A stretch of DNA of 64,000 nt from Nocardia iowensis (GCF_019222765.1 NZ_CP078145.1:4588001-4652000); one strand, 5' to 3'; positions 46,055 through 56,203 are shown, counted from the stretch's first letter. Translations and numbers: made by a program. The notes: generated from the sequence alone by a model not told the origin.

Positions 46055-46064
46055 GCGGAGCCGA

Positions 46065-46640
46065 TCAGGTCTGTTGACCATCGCGGATGCCGAGAGGCGC
46101 AGCGTGTCGATGTTCGGAATCAGCGTGTCCCGGATCGCGGTAGGCGGTGGACAGTGAAAGCGCACGCAGTAGACACAACCAGCCGATTCCACCGATCACC
46201 ATGCGGCCGTAATTCAGTCGGGTCCACCAAGTAACGAAGGAGTCGATGCGCTCGGGTGACCACGAGCCCCCATCGGACTGGAACGTCAGCATCTGCGGGA
46301 CGAAGTAGCCGTAGCTGATCGCGGCGTACCCGCACATCACGGCCGCACCGGCCAGCCACCAGGAACGGTTGGGCGCGGTGGAGCGCCACGCGAACACCAG
46401 ATTCGCTACTGCGGCAACCGCGACGACCGGCGACACGAACGGCCAGAACGCGCGTCCCGCACGGTGCATCCCCGACTCGTTCATTCCGTCGAGCACCTGG
46501 TCGGGTGGCAGGTCGGCCCACAGCGAAACGACTGCGAGCTTCTCGTACCAACCGGCCCCGAACTGTATGCCGACGAATATGACCAGAAGCCACAGGAAAT
46601 AGACATCGACTCGTCGCATGGCGGCTTTCATGCCGACCAT
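46065..46640 (-). CDS. Membrane protein, DUF1772 / anthrone-oxygenase-like
   Basis: The product has about 191 residues with four helices (roughly 12-32, 68-88, 98-118, 145-165). VVSLWADLPPDQVLDGM, MHRAGRAFWPFVSPVVAV and DSFVTWWTRLNYGRMVIG fit the DUF1772 layout, in which the late W-x3-N-x2-R is conserved. The role is unproven; some relatives are called anthrone oxygenases. Start codons at 46640, 46631 and 46619 are possible. It is convergent with the acetyltransferase gene. Confidence 0.6.
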   Translation of the reverse strand: MVGMKAAMRRVDVYFLWLLVIFVGIQFGAGWYEKLAVVSLWADLPPDQVLDGMNESGMHRAGRAFWPFVSPVVAVAAVANLVFAWRSTAPNRSWWLAGAAVMCGYAAISYGYFVPQMLTFQSDGGSWSPERIDSFVTWWTRLNYGRMVIGGIGWLCLLRALSLSTAYRDPGHADSEHRHAAPLGIRDGQQT

Positions 46641-46937
46641 CGTCTCTGTGCAGCGCCGATCGCCGCATCCGGGCCGAGCCCCCAATTGATTGCGGGAGTT
46701 TTCCCTGAGTTCTCCCGGAATATCGACGATCTCGTCGTCTACCGATTCACGACCGATGATCAGATGTCACAACCCGATGAGCCGGGCCCGCTCAGGCACT
46801 CGACAGCCACGGAAGCATTGAGGCGCGACTTTCCCACGCGCCCTTACCTTGTCGTCACAGTGACGTTTCGCGGTGGACAACCTGAGCCTACAGTTGAGCC
46901 AGCAGGGGAGACCTCCAGGCTCACCACAGGCAACAAG

Positions 46938-47003
46938 CATGACCAACGGGACATGGCTGAGGCATTTCGCGAGTAGCGCCACAGCCATGTCCCGTTGATC
47001 ATG
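46938..47003 (+). repeat. Dispersed palindromic repeat, best-preserved copy
   Basis: The 21-bp left arm (46938-46958, CATGACCAACGGGACATGGC...) and right arm (46983-47003) match at 20 of 21 positions when inverted, with a 24-bp core GAGGCATTTCGCGAGTAGCG-containing. It sits 12 bp after the end of the YczE-like gene (stop at 47016 on the minus strand). Confidence 0.85.
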
Positions 47004-47015
47004 ACGAATCCTGGC

Positions 47016-47687
47016 TTACGCGGGGACCGCGGCGGCCGGTTCGTCTGTCGGGCGGTTCTGGAAACCTGGCAGGTGGCGGTTCACCGCGGGGATCATGAGT
47101 TGGATCAGCGGGCCGATACCGAAGGCGTACACCAGGGTTCCGATGCCGACGCTGCCACCGAGCACCCAGCCGGTCGACAACACCGTCACCTCGATCGCGG
47201 TCCGTACCACCCACACCGAGACTCCGGTCCGCCGAACCAGTCCAGTCATCAGTCCATCGCGCGGGCCCGGCCCCATCCCGGCCCCGATGTACAGCACCGT
47301 GGCGATCGCATTGAGCACCACGGCCGCACCCATCGCACCGACCTGCGCGGGAATCATCTGCCACGCAGGCAACAGCCACAGTCCCACATCGACCGACACC
47401 GCGATGACCACCACATTGCTCACCGTCCCCAGGCCGGGCCGCTGCCGCAACGGAATCCACGCCAGCAGAACGACAATCCCGGTCACAGCCGTCACCGCAC
47501 CGAAGCTGAGCGGCACATGCTCGACCACACCCTGATGAAACACATCCCACGGATCCAACCCGAGACCCGCCCGCACCATCACCGCCATCGAGAACCCGTA
47601 CAACCACAGACCGACATACAACGCAACCAACCGCCGAATCAACACCCGCCCAGCATGCCGACCACTGGCATGCCAAAACAGAGCCAC
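47016..47687 (-). CDS. YczE/YyaS/YitT-like membrane protein
   Basis: The product has 223 residues and five to six helices. The family pattern is LVALYVGLWLYGFSMAVMVR then AGLGLDPWDVFHQGVVEHVP and IGAGMGPGPRDGLMTGLVRR, with repeated glycine-rich GLG/MGPGPRD turns. These proteins are of unknown function and are often near regulators. The start is uncertain: GTG 47687 or GTG 47645. Confidence 0.8.
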   Translation of the reverse strand: MALFWHASGRHAGRVLIRRLVALYVGLWLYGFSMAVMVRAGLGLDPWDVFHQGVVEHVPLSFGAVTAVTGIVVLLAWIPLRQRPGLGTVSNVVVIAVSVDVGLWLLPAWQMIPAQVGAMGAAVVLNAIATVLYIGAGMGPGPRDGLMTGLVRRTGVSVWVVRTAIEVTVLSTGWVLGGSVGIGTLVYAFGIGPLIQLMIPAVNRHLPGFQNRPTDEPAAAVPA

Positions 47688-47838
47688 CGGTAAAGATCTG
47701 GCCTCGTGGACCGGCGCTGGAACGGGTCGCACCGAACGGGTCGGCGAGACTTGTCCGCAACAAGCCCGAGTCGACACCCCTTCGCGAGTGGCCAAAACTA
47801 GCTGGAACGGCTGACCCTCAACAGGATTCAGCGTCTAC

Positions 47839-47887
47839 ACTTCCCTACCTTCAAAACGTCACTGTGACGTTTTGAAGGTAGGGAAGT
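47839..47887. repeat. 49-bp perfect palindrome (24-bp arms, single-base centre)
   Basis: ACTTCCCTACCTTCAAAACG (start of the left arm at 47839) runs to 47862 and is exactly inverted at 47864-47887; the centre base is T at 47863. It stands in a 540-bp gap of lower GC between the YczE gene start and the SRPBCC gene end. It is too long for a typical operator and lacks the features of a simple terminator because no gene ends here. Confidence 0.85.
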
Positions 47888-48227
47888 AGACCTAGGGGAG
47901 CGGCCCTAAATGGCCAATCCGGAACCAGGCCAACACTTTCCGCTTGAATCGTCCGTAGACCGGAATATTTACATCAACGGCAAATTTGCCAAGGGGAGAT
48001 CAACGCCGATCCAACGCGCACACCGCACACAACGACCGGCTACGACAGCGGGGCGGGCGCCCAAGCGAATACGAGTCAACGCAAACGCCGCGCACACACG
48101 GAGCAATATGGCCCGGTACAGCCCCGATTATTGACTCCGTTTCTACGCCGATAATGCACATTATGTCAAGTAGAAGAGATGGCAGGCGATCCAACAGATC
48201 GCCCACCATCCCCCACGCACTATCGAC
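47888..48227. other. AT-richer intergenic stretch after the palindrome
   Basis: Composition is clearly lower in GC than the neighbours. A 74-codon frame from ATG 47910 has a weak GGGGAG upstream but no family resemblance, so I do not call it. ATAATG-CA-CATTAT (48152 region) is a short perfect palindrome. The stretch looks like foreign or decayed DNA. Confidence 0.4.
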
Positions 48228-48668
48228 CTAGTTCCAGTTGTCGACCTTCACATCATCGGGATACGGTGCCCCCGTGCCGGTTTCGACCAGCGACTTCAAG
48301 CTCATCAGGAAGATCGCCCACTTGGTGCTGCAATGGTGCATGAACTCGACCGGCTCCTTCCATCCTCGATGCTGGAACAGAACGATCGTGTACTCACCGT
48401 CCTGCTTCAGGTCCCACACCACTTCGGTGCCGATCCATTCCTCCGGACCCCCGACGACCTGCCAGCGCACCTGCTCGGCAGGCTTGCCGTCGAGCACCTT
48501 CATATCGAATCCATCCGCCCCGAAACGGAACTGGATTACTCCCCCGATGTTCGTGTCCCCCTTGGTGTCGGTCGTCCACCAACCGGCCAGTCCGTCGGTC
48601 GTCGTCAACGCCGCATAGACGTCGTCGATACCTGCCTTGATCCCGGCCCTGTGCAGAATGTCCACCAT
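48228..48668 (-). CDS. SRPBCC-family (AHSA1-like) protein
   Basis: The product has 146 residues. RAGIKAGIDDVYAALTTTDG, LAGWWTTDTKGDTNIGGVIQ and VLFQHRGWKEPVEFMHHC, WAIFLMSLKSLVETG is the activator-of-Hsp90-homologue/SRPBCC pattern. It lies 21 bp after the ArsR gene and is the third gene of that operon. Proteins of this type paired with ArsR bind hydrophobic ligands; no reaction is known. Confidence 0.85.
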   Translation of the reverse strand: MVDILHRAGIKAGIDDVYAALTTTDGLAGWWTTDTKGDTNIGGVIQFRFGADGFDMKVLDGKPAEQVRWQVVGGPEEWIGTEVVWDLKQDGEYTIVLFQHRGWKEPVEFMHHCSTKWAIFLMSLKSLVETGTGAPYPDDVKVDNWN

Positions 48669-48689
48669 GTCGAACTCCTCTTCTCGTTG

Positions 48690-49028
48690 TTACTGCTGTT
48701 TGTTGCGCTGAATGGTTTCGGCGATCCGCTTGATCCGCTGCAGCCTGGCATCCCACGTGGACCCGACGGCGTTGAGTTGCGCTACGGCGCGAGCGAGTTG
48801 GGCGTCATCGACGCGGTAGCGTCGCTCGCGGCCCTCGGGTGTCCCGTGTACCAAGCCGACCCGGTCGAGCACGCCGAGATGGCGCGCGACGGCCTGCCGG
48901 GTCACGGGTAGCCGCTCACTGAGGGTGGTCGCCGTGCCCTCCCCGTCGGCCAGGAGCAGGTCGAGCATGCGCCGACGGGTCGGATCACCGATGGCCGACC
49001 AGAGGTCGTCGTCGACTAGGCCGCTCAT
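48690..49028 (-). CDS. ArsR-family regulator
   Basis: The product has 112 residues. The winged helix is LWSAIGDPTRRRMLDLLLAD, GEGTATTLSERLPVTRQAVA and RHLGVLDRVGLVHGTPEGRE. It has no cysteine pair for metals, so it belongs to the non-metal subgroup that accompanies SRPBCC proteins. It overlaps the first SRPBCC gene by four bases. Two GCAAC-N5-GTTGC sites in front of the operon are its probable operators. Confidence 0.9.
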   Translation of the reverse strand: MSGLVDDDLWSAIGDPTRRRMLDLLLADGEGTATTLSERLPVTRQAVARHLGVLDRVGLVHGTPEGRERRYRVDDAQLARAVAQLNAVGSTWDARLQRIKRIAETIQRNKQQ

Positions 49029-49489
49029 CGGCTCGAAACCAGCCGCACGACGTACTCGCCCAGACGCGGCAGGTACAGGTCCCAGCCCTCGCAGTGTGAG
49101 TTGTAATGTTGCTCCAGAACGGCGACTTCCCAACCCATTTCGCGGAACCCGGTCTCCGTCATCCGGACCGTGGTGCCCTCCCCGGAAGGGGTGAGTTCGA
49201 AGGTCACGAACATCGAATTGCCGACAGCCGCCGGTTCATCGGCCGGGTGGCTCCAGCGGAACGAGAACAGCCGGGGCGGTTGCGCGTCGACCACGGTGAT
49301 CGGGACGATCTCCGCGTCCGGTGTGCTCTTGTCGCCCCAGATCAGCTCTCCCACCGCACCTGGAACGGGCTCCAGCTCGACATCATCGGGCCACCACTCC
49401 TTCAGGTGGGCAGGACTGCTGATGACCTCGTAGACCACTTCCGGCGAGGCTTCGATGTACAGCGTCCGCTCGATCTGCCCGTGCTCCAT
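49025..49489 (-). CDS. SRPBCC-family (AHSA1-like) protein
   Basis: The product has 154 residues: IERTLYIEASPEVVYEVISS, PAHLKEWWPDDVELEP, FTFELTPSGEGTTV-like (here VTFELTPSGEGTTVRMTETG) and a C-terminal helix EGWDLYLPRLGEYV. It is the first gene of the SRPBCC-ArsR-SRPBCC operon, with a good GAAGGAG before the ATG. Having two SRPBCC proteins around one ArsR suggests two related ligands or a heterodimer. Confidence 0.87.
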   Translation of the reverse strand: MEHGQIERTLYIEASPEVVYEVISSPAHLKEWWPDDVELEPVPGAVGELIWGDKSTPDAEIVPITVVDAQPPRLFSFRWSHPADEPAAVGNSMFVTFELTPSGEGTTVRMTETGFREMGWEVAVLEQHYNSHCEGWDLYLPRLGEYVVRLVSSR

Positions 49490-49506
49490 GTGAACTCCTT
49501 CGACTC

Positions 49507-49566
49507 GCAACGTTTCGTTGCACATGAACCTAGCCGACGACAGGCAGACACGCAACACTTCGTTGC
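49507..49566. promoter_or_regulatory. Two ArsR operators GCAAC-N5-GTTGC
   Basis: GCAACG-TTT-CGTTGC (49507-49521, perfect) and GCAAC-ACTTC-GTTGC (49552-49566) share the extended text CGCAAC...TTCGTTGCACAT and are 45 bp apart, starting 18 bp before the operon's ATG. Confidence 0.75.
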
Positions 49567-49707
49567 ACATTGCTCCGCTGCCTCGCTCACCACAGCAACG
49601 CAGAAAAGACCACAGACCTGCGGAAACGAATAATTCAGCGGCCGCGGCAGAGGTGATCGCCTATCCTCGGTTGGGGGCTCGGGAAGCCTTTCGATCGGGT
49701 GGGACAC

Positions 49708-51945
49708 ATGGAGATGGACCGAGTGGCGGCGACGCAGAGCGCGTTGACGCGACTGGTTGCCGGCTTCGACAGCGCTTGGGAGGACGCGGACGAGCCGCCG
49801 GATCTGGCGGCACATCTGCCCGCCGAGGGCGGATTGCGCCGGTCCGCATTGATCGAGCTGATCAAGGTGGATCTGCAACATCGGTGGCGCGAGGCACGCA
49901 ACGCCAAGCGACTCGCGGAGTACCGGGCACAATTTCCCGAACTCGACGTCGCCCCGCTACCGCCGGATCTGATCTACGAGGAGATCACCGCCCGTAGCCG
50001 CGGCGGCGACCTGGACCTCGACCTCACCGAGTACGAGCACAACTTCTCGACGCAGATGGCGCAGCTCGCCGATCAGCTCGACACCGGCCGCCTCACCGCC
50101 GAGAACTTCCGCACCACGTTGCTTGCCGACTCGACGGCAAGCAACGCACTCGACACCATCGCCCCCGGCGCCACGGTCGGCGACTTCGATCTACTGATCC
50201 AACTCGGACAGGGCGCCTTCGCCCGGGTATTCCTGGCCCGGCAGCGCTCCATGCAACGCCTTGTCGCGGTGAAGATTTCCCGCGACCGCGGCAGTGAACC
50301 GCAGACCCTCGCCCAACTCGACCACGAGCACATCGTGCGCGTCTTCGATCAGCGCCAGATCGAAGAACAGCATCTGAAGCTGATGTACATGCAGTACGTG
50401 CCCGGCGGCACCCTGCTCGGCGCGCTCCGCCTGGTGCGCACCACACCGGTGGAGAAGCGTACCGGTCAACTGCTACTGGACGCGGTCGACGCCGCGGTCA
50501 CCTCGGGGGGCGTGCTGACCCCGCAACCGTCCGCGACCCGGACCGACCTGGCGAGCCTGAGCTGGCCCGAAACCGTGGCATGGCTGGGCAGCCGGCTGGC
50601 CACCGCCCTGGACTACGCCAACCGCTCCGGCGTGCTGCACCGCGACATCAAACCCGCCAACGTGCTGCTCACCGTCGACGGCCAACCCAAGCTCGCCGAC
50701 TTCAATATCAGCTTCAGCACCCACATTCCGGGTGCGAGCCCGGTAGCCTACTTCGGCGGGTCCCTGGCCTACATGTCCCCCGAACAACTCGAGGCCTGCC
50801 ATCCCGGCATCCCCACCACGGCCGCGGACCTCGACACCCGCAGCGACCTCTACGCCCTCGCGGTCGTCCTGTGGGAACTACTCACCGGCCGACTCCCCTT
50901 CGCCGACCAACTCGGCATCGGCGAATCGGACACCTCGCTCACCAGGATGATCGAACTGCGCCGCCAGCCGATCGACGCTCGCCTCGAGGCGAGCCTGCCA
51001 CCCGACTGCCCGCAGATCCTGCGCCACGCCCTGCTGACCTGCCTGTCCCCCGACCGCGACGACCGATATGCCAGCGGCGCCGAACTCGCCCAGCACCTCG
51101 AACTCACCCTGGATCGGACCGCCCGCGACCTCGTCGACCCACCCTCGCACAGCCTCCGCGGCAGGCTGCGCATGCGTCCGATGCCGGTGGTGACCCTGTC
51201 CAGCGCGCTCGGGCAACTACTCGGCGGCCTGTATCTCTCGGCGCACAACACCAAACTTCTCCATCTGGAACTCGGCCTCGACGGACAGGCCGAACTCACT
51301 CGGCTCGGCTTGCTGGCGGCCGCCGTCGGCTATCCGGTGGGGATCGCGTTGCTGCTCTACTGGTGTCGGCTGGTGTTCCTGGTTCCCTTCGGTCTGCGGC
51401 GGGGCAAACACTACGACGAGCAGACACTAGCGAAGGCGCGCGCCGACACCCTTGCCTGTAGTGACCGTATCGCCGCTGTCGCGTTCACGGGGTGGGCACT
51501 TGCGCTGGTGGCGTTCCTCATCAAGTTGCACGACATCGCCGACCTGTCCGCGGGCCTACTGTTCAACCTGATCGCCTCGCATCTGGTCGCGGCCGCAGTT
51601 GCGGTCGTGTACACCTATTTCCCGGTGACCTTCTTCGTACTGCGTTGGTACTACCCGGGACTGGTCGCCGCCGGGCACAGCTCCCCCGCCGAATCGGTGC
51701 AGCTGCATAGGCTGGCGCGGCGGAGCCGGATCTACCTCGGCATCGCCGCTTCAGTACCCCTCTTCGGTGTTGCGGCGGGGGTGGCGTTCCTCGATCCCGC
51801 GCAACAGCAGACGGTGATCGCCTCGATTGTCGCGTTGTGCGTGTGCGGGCTGTTCGCGTTCGTCGGCGCCTTGCGGGTGTTCTACTCACTGGATTCCGAC
51901 CTGCATGCGCTGGATCGGATCGTCAATCCGCACGGGCGTCCGTGA
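49708..51945 (+). CDS. Membrane-anchored Ser/Thr protein kinase with DFN in place of DFG
   Basis: The product has 745 residues. An N-terminal helical region of about 150 residues with FDSAWEDADEPPDLAAHL precedes the kinase domain at about 155-470: glycine loop QLGQGAFARVFLA, VAVKIS lysine near 190, catalytic loop HRDIKPANVLL, metal site LADFNISFS (Asn instead of Gly), GGSLAYMSPEQLE and RSDLYALAVVLWELLTGRLP. After it come about five membrane helices (490-735). This layout resembles planctomycete-type kinases more than the mycobacterial Pkn set. HRD and the Asp of DFN are intact, so it may be active. GTG 49699 is an alternative start. It is divergent from the ArsR operon and stands alone. Confidence 0.88.
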   Translation: MEMDRVAATQSALTRLVAGFDSAWEDADEPPDLAAHLPAEGGLRRSALIELIKVDLQHRWREARNAKRLAEYRAQFPELDVAPLPPDLIYEEITARSRGGDLDLDLTEYEHNFSTQMAQLADQLDTGRLTAENFRTTLLADSTASNALDTIAPGATVGDFDLLIQLGQGAFARVFLARQRSMQRLVAVKISRDRGSEPQTLAQLDHEHIVRVFDQRQIEEQHLKLMYMQYVPGGTLLGALRLVRTTPVEKRTGQLLLDAVDAAVTSGGVLTPQPSATRTDLASLSWPETVAWLGSRLATALDYANRSGVLHRDIKPANVLLTVDGQPKLADFNISFSTHIPGASPVAYFGGSLAYMSPEQLEACHPGIPTTAADLDTRSDLYALAVVLWELLTGRLPFADQLGIGESDTSLTRMIELRRQPIDARLEASLPPDCPQILRHALLTCLSPDRDDRYASGAELAQHLELTLDRTARDLVDPPSHSLRGRLRMRPMPVVTLSSALGQLLGGLYLSAHNTKLLHLELGLDGQAELTRLGLLAAAVGYPVGIALLLYWCRLVFLVPFGLRRGKHYDEQTLAKARADTLACSDRIAAVAFTGWALALVAFLIKLHDIADLSAGLLFNLIASHLVAAAVAVVYTYFPVTFFVLRWYYPGLVAAGHSSPAESVQLHRLARRSRIYLGIAASVPLFGVAAGVAFLDPAQQQTVIASIVALCVCGLFAFVGALRVFYSLDSDLHALDRIVNPHGRP

Positions 51946-52286
51946 TCGGGTTAAGACTTCCGTAGGTGCCTCTGCCAGTCCTTGCTGTTCTTTAAGGGAC
52001 TCAATGGGCGGCGCTACGTGTCCTTAATAGCATTTATATTCATATATACGCACATGTACGTAACCAGATGCTTTATTATGCTAACGCGTGCCGACCCATC
52101 CCATCGGTGCGCAACCACAATGTATGACACTGCCTGGTAGCAGCGGTCCACCATCCCGTCGCCAGATCCTGCACGGCAGCGCAACCACCCTCCCCCAACC
52201 GAACATCCTGTCGCCCTTCCATATCGACTTCTCCCCTCCTCTCACGCCGATTGGCGGACAGATCTACCGATTGCCTTACCCGCACA
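51946..52286. other. Intergenic region with an AT-rich core
   Basis: About 340 bp without a supportable gene. 52025-52080 is strikingly AT-rich for this genome (ATTTATATTCATATATACGC within it) and is possibly a horizontally acquired or unpaired structural segment. Confidence 0.45.
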
Positions 52287-52320
52287 GTGTGGGTCAGCCT
52301 CGACCAAAGCTGACCCACAC
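52287..52320 (-). terminator. Hairpin terminator of the prolyl-tRNA synthetase gene
   Basis: GTGTGGGTCAGC (52287-52298) and its exact inverse (52309-52320) enclose a 10-base loop, 4 bp past the stop on the minus strand. Confidence 0.8.
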
Positions 52321-52323
52321 GAA

Positions 52324-53862
<1,539 letters not shown>

Positions 53863-53876
53863 CTAACCTTCAACCG

Positions 53877-54593
53877 GTGCTTGGACATTCACATGCGACC
53901 AGTGGCGCTTTGGCCTGGTCAGGGGCGGCAGCGGCGCTGCCCGTCACGATCTTGACGTACCCCACGATTCAAGGCGCGACAGGACATCTCGGCCCGGTCG
54001 ATCTGCTGCTCGGGACATTCCTCACCGCGGGCGCCGCACTGCTGCCGGACGCCGACCACCCGAACGGAACGATCGCGCATGTGCTCGGTCCCATCTCCTA
54101 CTACCTCTGCAAGTTGATCTCATGGATCTCGGGTGGACATCGGCACGCCACCCACTCCTTTGCTTTCGTCGCCGCCGTCTCCTATGGCACGTGGGCGGGC
54201 GAGCATTGGATCGGGCGGTGGTTCACCCTCGGACTGGTGTTCTTCCTGCTGGCGCTGGCCGTGCGGGCACTTCACCTGTGCCCGCCGGGTGACGGGTTCC
54301 AGGCCTGGGGCACCATCGTGGTCCTCGCCGTCGCGGGAACCTTCGCGATGGACCATTGGATCTCGGACAAGCCAGTCTGGCTGCCGTTCTCCGTCGGTCT
54401 CGGCGCACTGGTGCACCTGCTCGGCGACTGTCTCACCGACCGCGGCTGTCGCCTGTTCTGGCCGTTCAACCTGCGCACCAGCGTGCCGATAATCGACCGG
54501 ACCGGGAACAAGTTCGAAACCTGGATCCTCTCACCGCTATTCGTCCTCGGTACCCTCGCGGTTCTCTGGTACTCGATCACCCACCAGCCGTAG
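53877..54593 (+). CDS. Metal-dependent hydrolase-like membrane protein, YdjM family
   Basis: The product has 238 residues from a GTG. The family signature is HSHATSGALAWSGAAAALPV, then LTAGAALLPDADHPNGTIA and the later HRHATHSFAFVAAV, with several membrane helices and a C-terminal LGALVHLLGDCLTDRG. The His/Asp pattern resembles membrane metallo-hydrolases; E. coli YdjM is LexA-regulated, but no SOS box is visible here. A copy of the dispersed palindrome begins five bases after the stop. Confidence 0.85.
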   Translation: MLGHSHATSGALAWSGAAAALPVTILTYPTIQGATGHLGPVDLLLGTFLTAGAALLPDADHPNGTIAHVLGPISYYLCKLISWISGGHRHATHSFAFVAAVSYGTWAGEHWIGRWFTLGLVFFLLALAVRALHLCPPGDGFQAWGTIVVLAVAGTFAMDHWISDKPVWLPFSVGLGALVHLLGDCLTDRGCRLFWPFNLRTSVPIIDRTGNKFETWILSPLFVLGTLAVLWYSITHQP

Positions 54594-54598
54594 GCGCC

Positions 54599-54657
54599 TG
54601 ATCAACGGGACGTGGTGATGGCGTTTTGCGAGTAGGGGCGCTGCCATGTCCCGTTGG
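54599..54657 (+). repeat. Dispersed palindromic repeat, copy at 54.6 kb
   Basis: TGATCAACGGGAC (54599-54611) faces CATGTCCCGTTG (54645-54656). The core reads GTGGTGATGGCGTTTTGCGA then GTAGG, aligned with the others. It lies directly after the YdjM gene. Confidence 0.8.
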
Positions 54658-54754
54658 GTGCTCCCCGCTTTTGTTGGATAGCCCCCTGGGGTCTATGCGG
54701 TTTTTGTCGTGACGACTGATCGACGGGAGATTCCGGAATGATGAGATCCAAATG

Positions 54755-54774
54755 CGTAGATGCGCATATCTACG
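54755..54774. promoter_or_regulatory. Palindrome CGTAGAT-N6-ATCTACG upstream of the SMP-30-like gene
   Basis: The two 7-bp arms are perfect around GCGCAT in a locally AT-rich part, about 190 bp before the SMP-30 gene. It is probably an operator for a TetR- or MarR-type regulator that is not adjacent. The rest of the 365-bp gap shows no gene. Confidence 0.45.
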
Positions 54775-54957
54775 TATCAACATGTTATTGTCAAGCTGAC
54801 CTGCCTTTCACCATGGACGCTTTGCCCACACTCCATTGCCCCTACGGACACCGCGCCCTGTGCTTTCGAGTTCGGCCATCCCAACGCAGCCCCCCTCCGC
54901 GATTCCGACGGCCATTCCCCTACCCCGCAGCTACCCTGAGGCGTGCTCGCATCGACG

Positions 54958-55941
54958 ATGAACCCGCAACGCTGGACACCCCCTCCCGCTTCGCCGCGGG
55001 CGCGCCAATCGCGTAGTACGCCACCACTTCCGAACCTCACCCGACTCGAGCTGCCGGGTGCCGGTCCGGAAGATGTCGTGCTCGCACCCGACGGACGGGT
55101 CATCGCCGGTATCGAGGACGGATCGATCCTCAGCATCGACCCCGCCGACGGCAATGTACGCAAGCTCGCGAACACCGGCGGACGGCCACTGGGCCTGCAT
55201 GCCGACCCCGACGGCACGATCTTGATCTGCGATTTCGACCGCGGCCTGCTCGAACTGAAGCCGGGCGGCGAACCCGAGGTGCTCGTCGACAAGGTCGACG
55301 GTGCACCACTTCCCTTCGCCACCAATGTCGTTCGCGATGACGACGGCACCATCTACTTCACCTCGTCGTCGAGCCGATATCCGTTGAGCGAGTACATGGG
55401 CGACATGCTCGAGCATTCGGGAACCGGCAGGTTGTTCCGCCGCGATCCGTCCGGCCAGGTCGAAACCTTGCTCGACAACCTGTATTTCGCCAACGGCGTG
55501 GTGCTCGCTCCCGACCGCTCCTGCGTGATCGTCGCCGAGACCGGTGCCTACCGGCTGTCGCGCTGCTGGCTCACGGGTCCGAAGGCGGGCACCCGCGACT
55601 ACCTCATCGAGAATCTGCCCGGCTTCCCGGACAATCTGGGCCTCGGCAGCGATGGGCTCGTCTGGATCACCCTGCCCGCCGCCCGAAACTCGTTGCTGGA
55701 CCGGCTACTTCCGCTTCCCGGCCTCCTGCGTCGCATCGTGTGGGCGCTGCCCGAGTGGGTGCAGCCGAAACCGGCGAAGACCATCTGGGTGATGGCGGTC
55801 GACTTCGACGGCAAGGTGGTGCACGATCTACAGACCGAGGGGACCAACTTCGCGATGGTCACCGGTGTCGTGGAACGTGCTGGCACTTTGTATTTGGGCA
55901 GTCTCACCGAGTCGGCGGTGGGGGTGAGCCGGGTCCCCTGA
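54958..55941 (+). CDS. SMP-30 / strictosidine-synthase-like beta-propeller protein
   Basis: The product has 327 residues of strand-rich propeller repeats: GPEDVVLAPDGRVIAGIEDG, GGRPLGLHADPDGTILICDF, DRGLLELKPGGEPEVLVDKV, FATNVVRDDDGTIYFTSSSS, FANGVVLAPDRSCVIVAETG and LPGFPDNLGLGSDGLVWITL. This is the six-bladed lactonase/strictosidine-synthase-like fold, probably hydrolysing a lactone with a calcium-type metal site. No signal peptide is seen. ATG 54958 is chosen; GTG 54943 has a TGAGG just upstream and could also be used. Confidence 0.88.
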   Translation: MNPQRWTPPPASPRARQSRSTPPLPNLTRLELPGAGPEDVVLAPDGRVIAGIEDGSILSIDPADGNVRKLANTGGRPLGLHADPDGTILICDFDRGLLELKPGGEPEVLVDKVDGAPLPFATNVVRDDDGTIYFTSSSSRYPLSEYMGDMLEHSGTGRLFRRDPSGQVETLLDNLYFANGVVLAPDRSCVIVAETGAYRLSRCWLTGPKAGTRDYLIENLPGFPDNLGLGSDGLVWITLPAARNSLLDRLLPLPGLLRRIVWALPEWVQPKPAKTIWVMAVDFDGKVVHDLQTEGTNFAMVTGVVERAGTLYLGSLTESAVGVSRVP

Positions 55942-56175
55942 CTCGGCGTCCCTGCGTGGGATCAGTGCCGTGCGGAACGGGACGCGGCGAAGCGAAGGTG
56001 GCTCGCGCCGATGCCTGTCCAGTCGAGGACCTGCTCGGCTACCCAGTGCTGTCGCGTGCGCGGGGTGCCTGCCCGCAGCCAGTTGGGAGACGGCGACGTG
56101 GCGCCCGTGACCAGCAGCGGTTTCATTCGGATTCGGTGGGCTAAGGGCGACAACGGATTTGCGTCGGCGAGACGA

Positions 56176-56201
56176 TTTCAGTGCACGATTGTACACTGAA
56201 A
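56176..56201. promoter_or_regulatory. Inverted repeat just before the lipase start
   Basis: TTTCAGTGCAC (56176-56186) and GTACACTGAAA (56191-56201) match at 10 of 11 positions around GATT, ending three bases before the ATG. It contains TACACT, a possible -10 box, so a bound repressor would block RNA polymerase. No regulator is adjacent. Confidence 0.55.
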
Positions 56202-56203
56202 GA

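Noticed and set aside
46691..46716. Small hairpin CGGGAG-N13-CTCCCG between the DUF1772 gene and the repeat
   Set aside because: Six-base arms with a long loop can arise by chance in this GC-rich sequence.
47910..48134. 74-codon frame after the 49-bp palindrome
   Set aside because: Start site is weak, composition is unlike neighbouring genes and I see no family similarity; kept only as a comment on the intergenic stretch.
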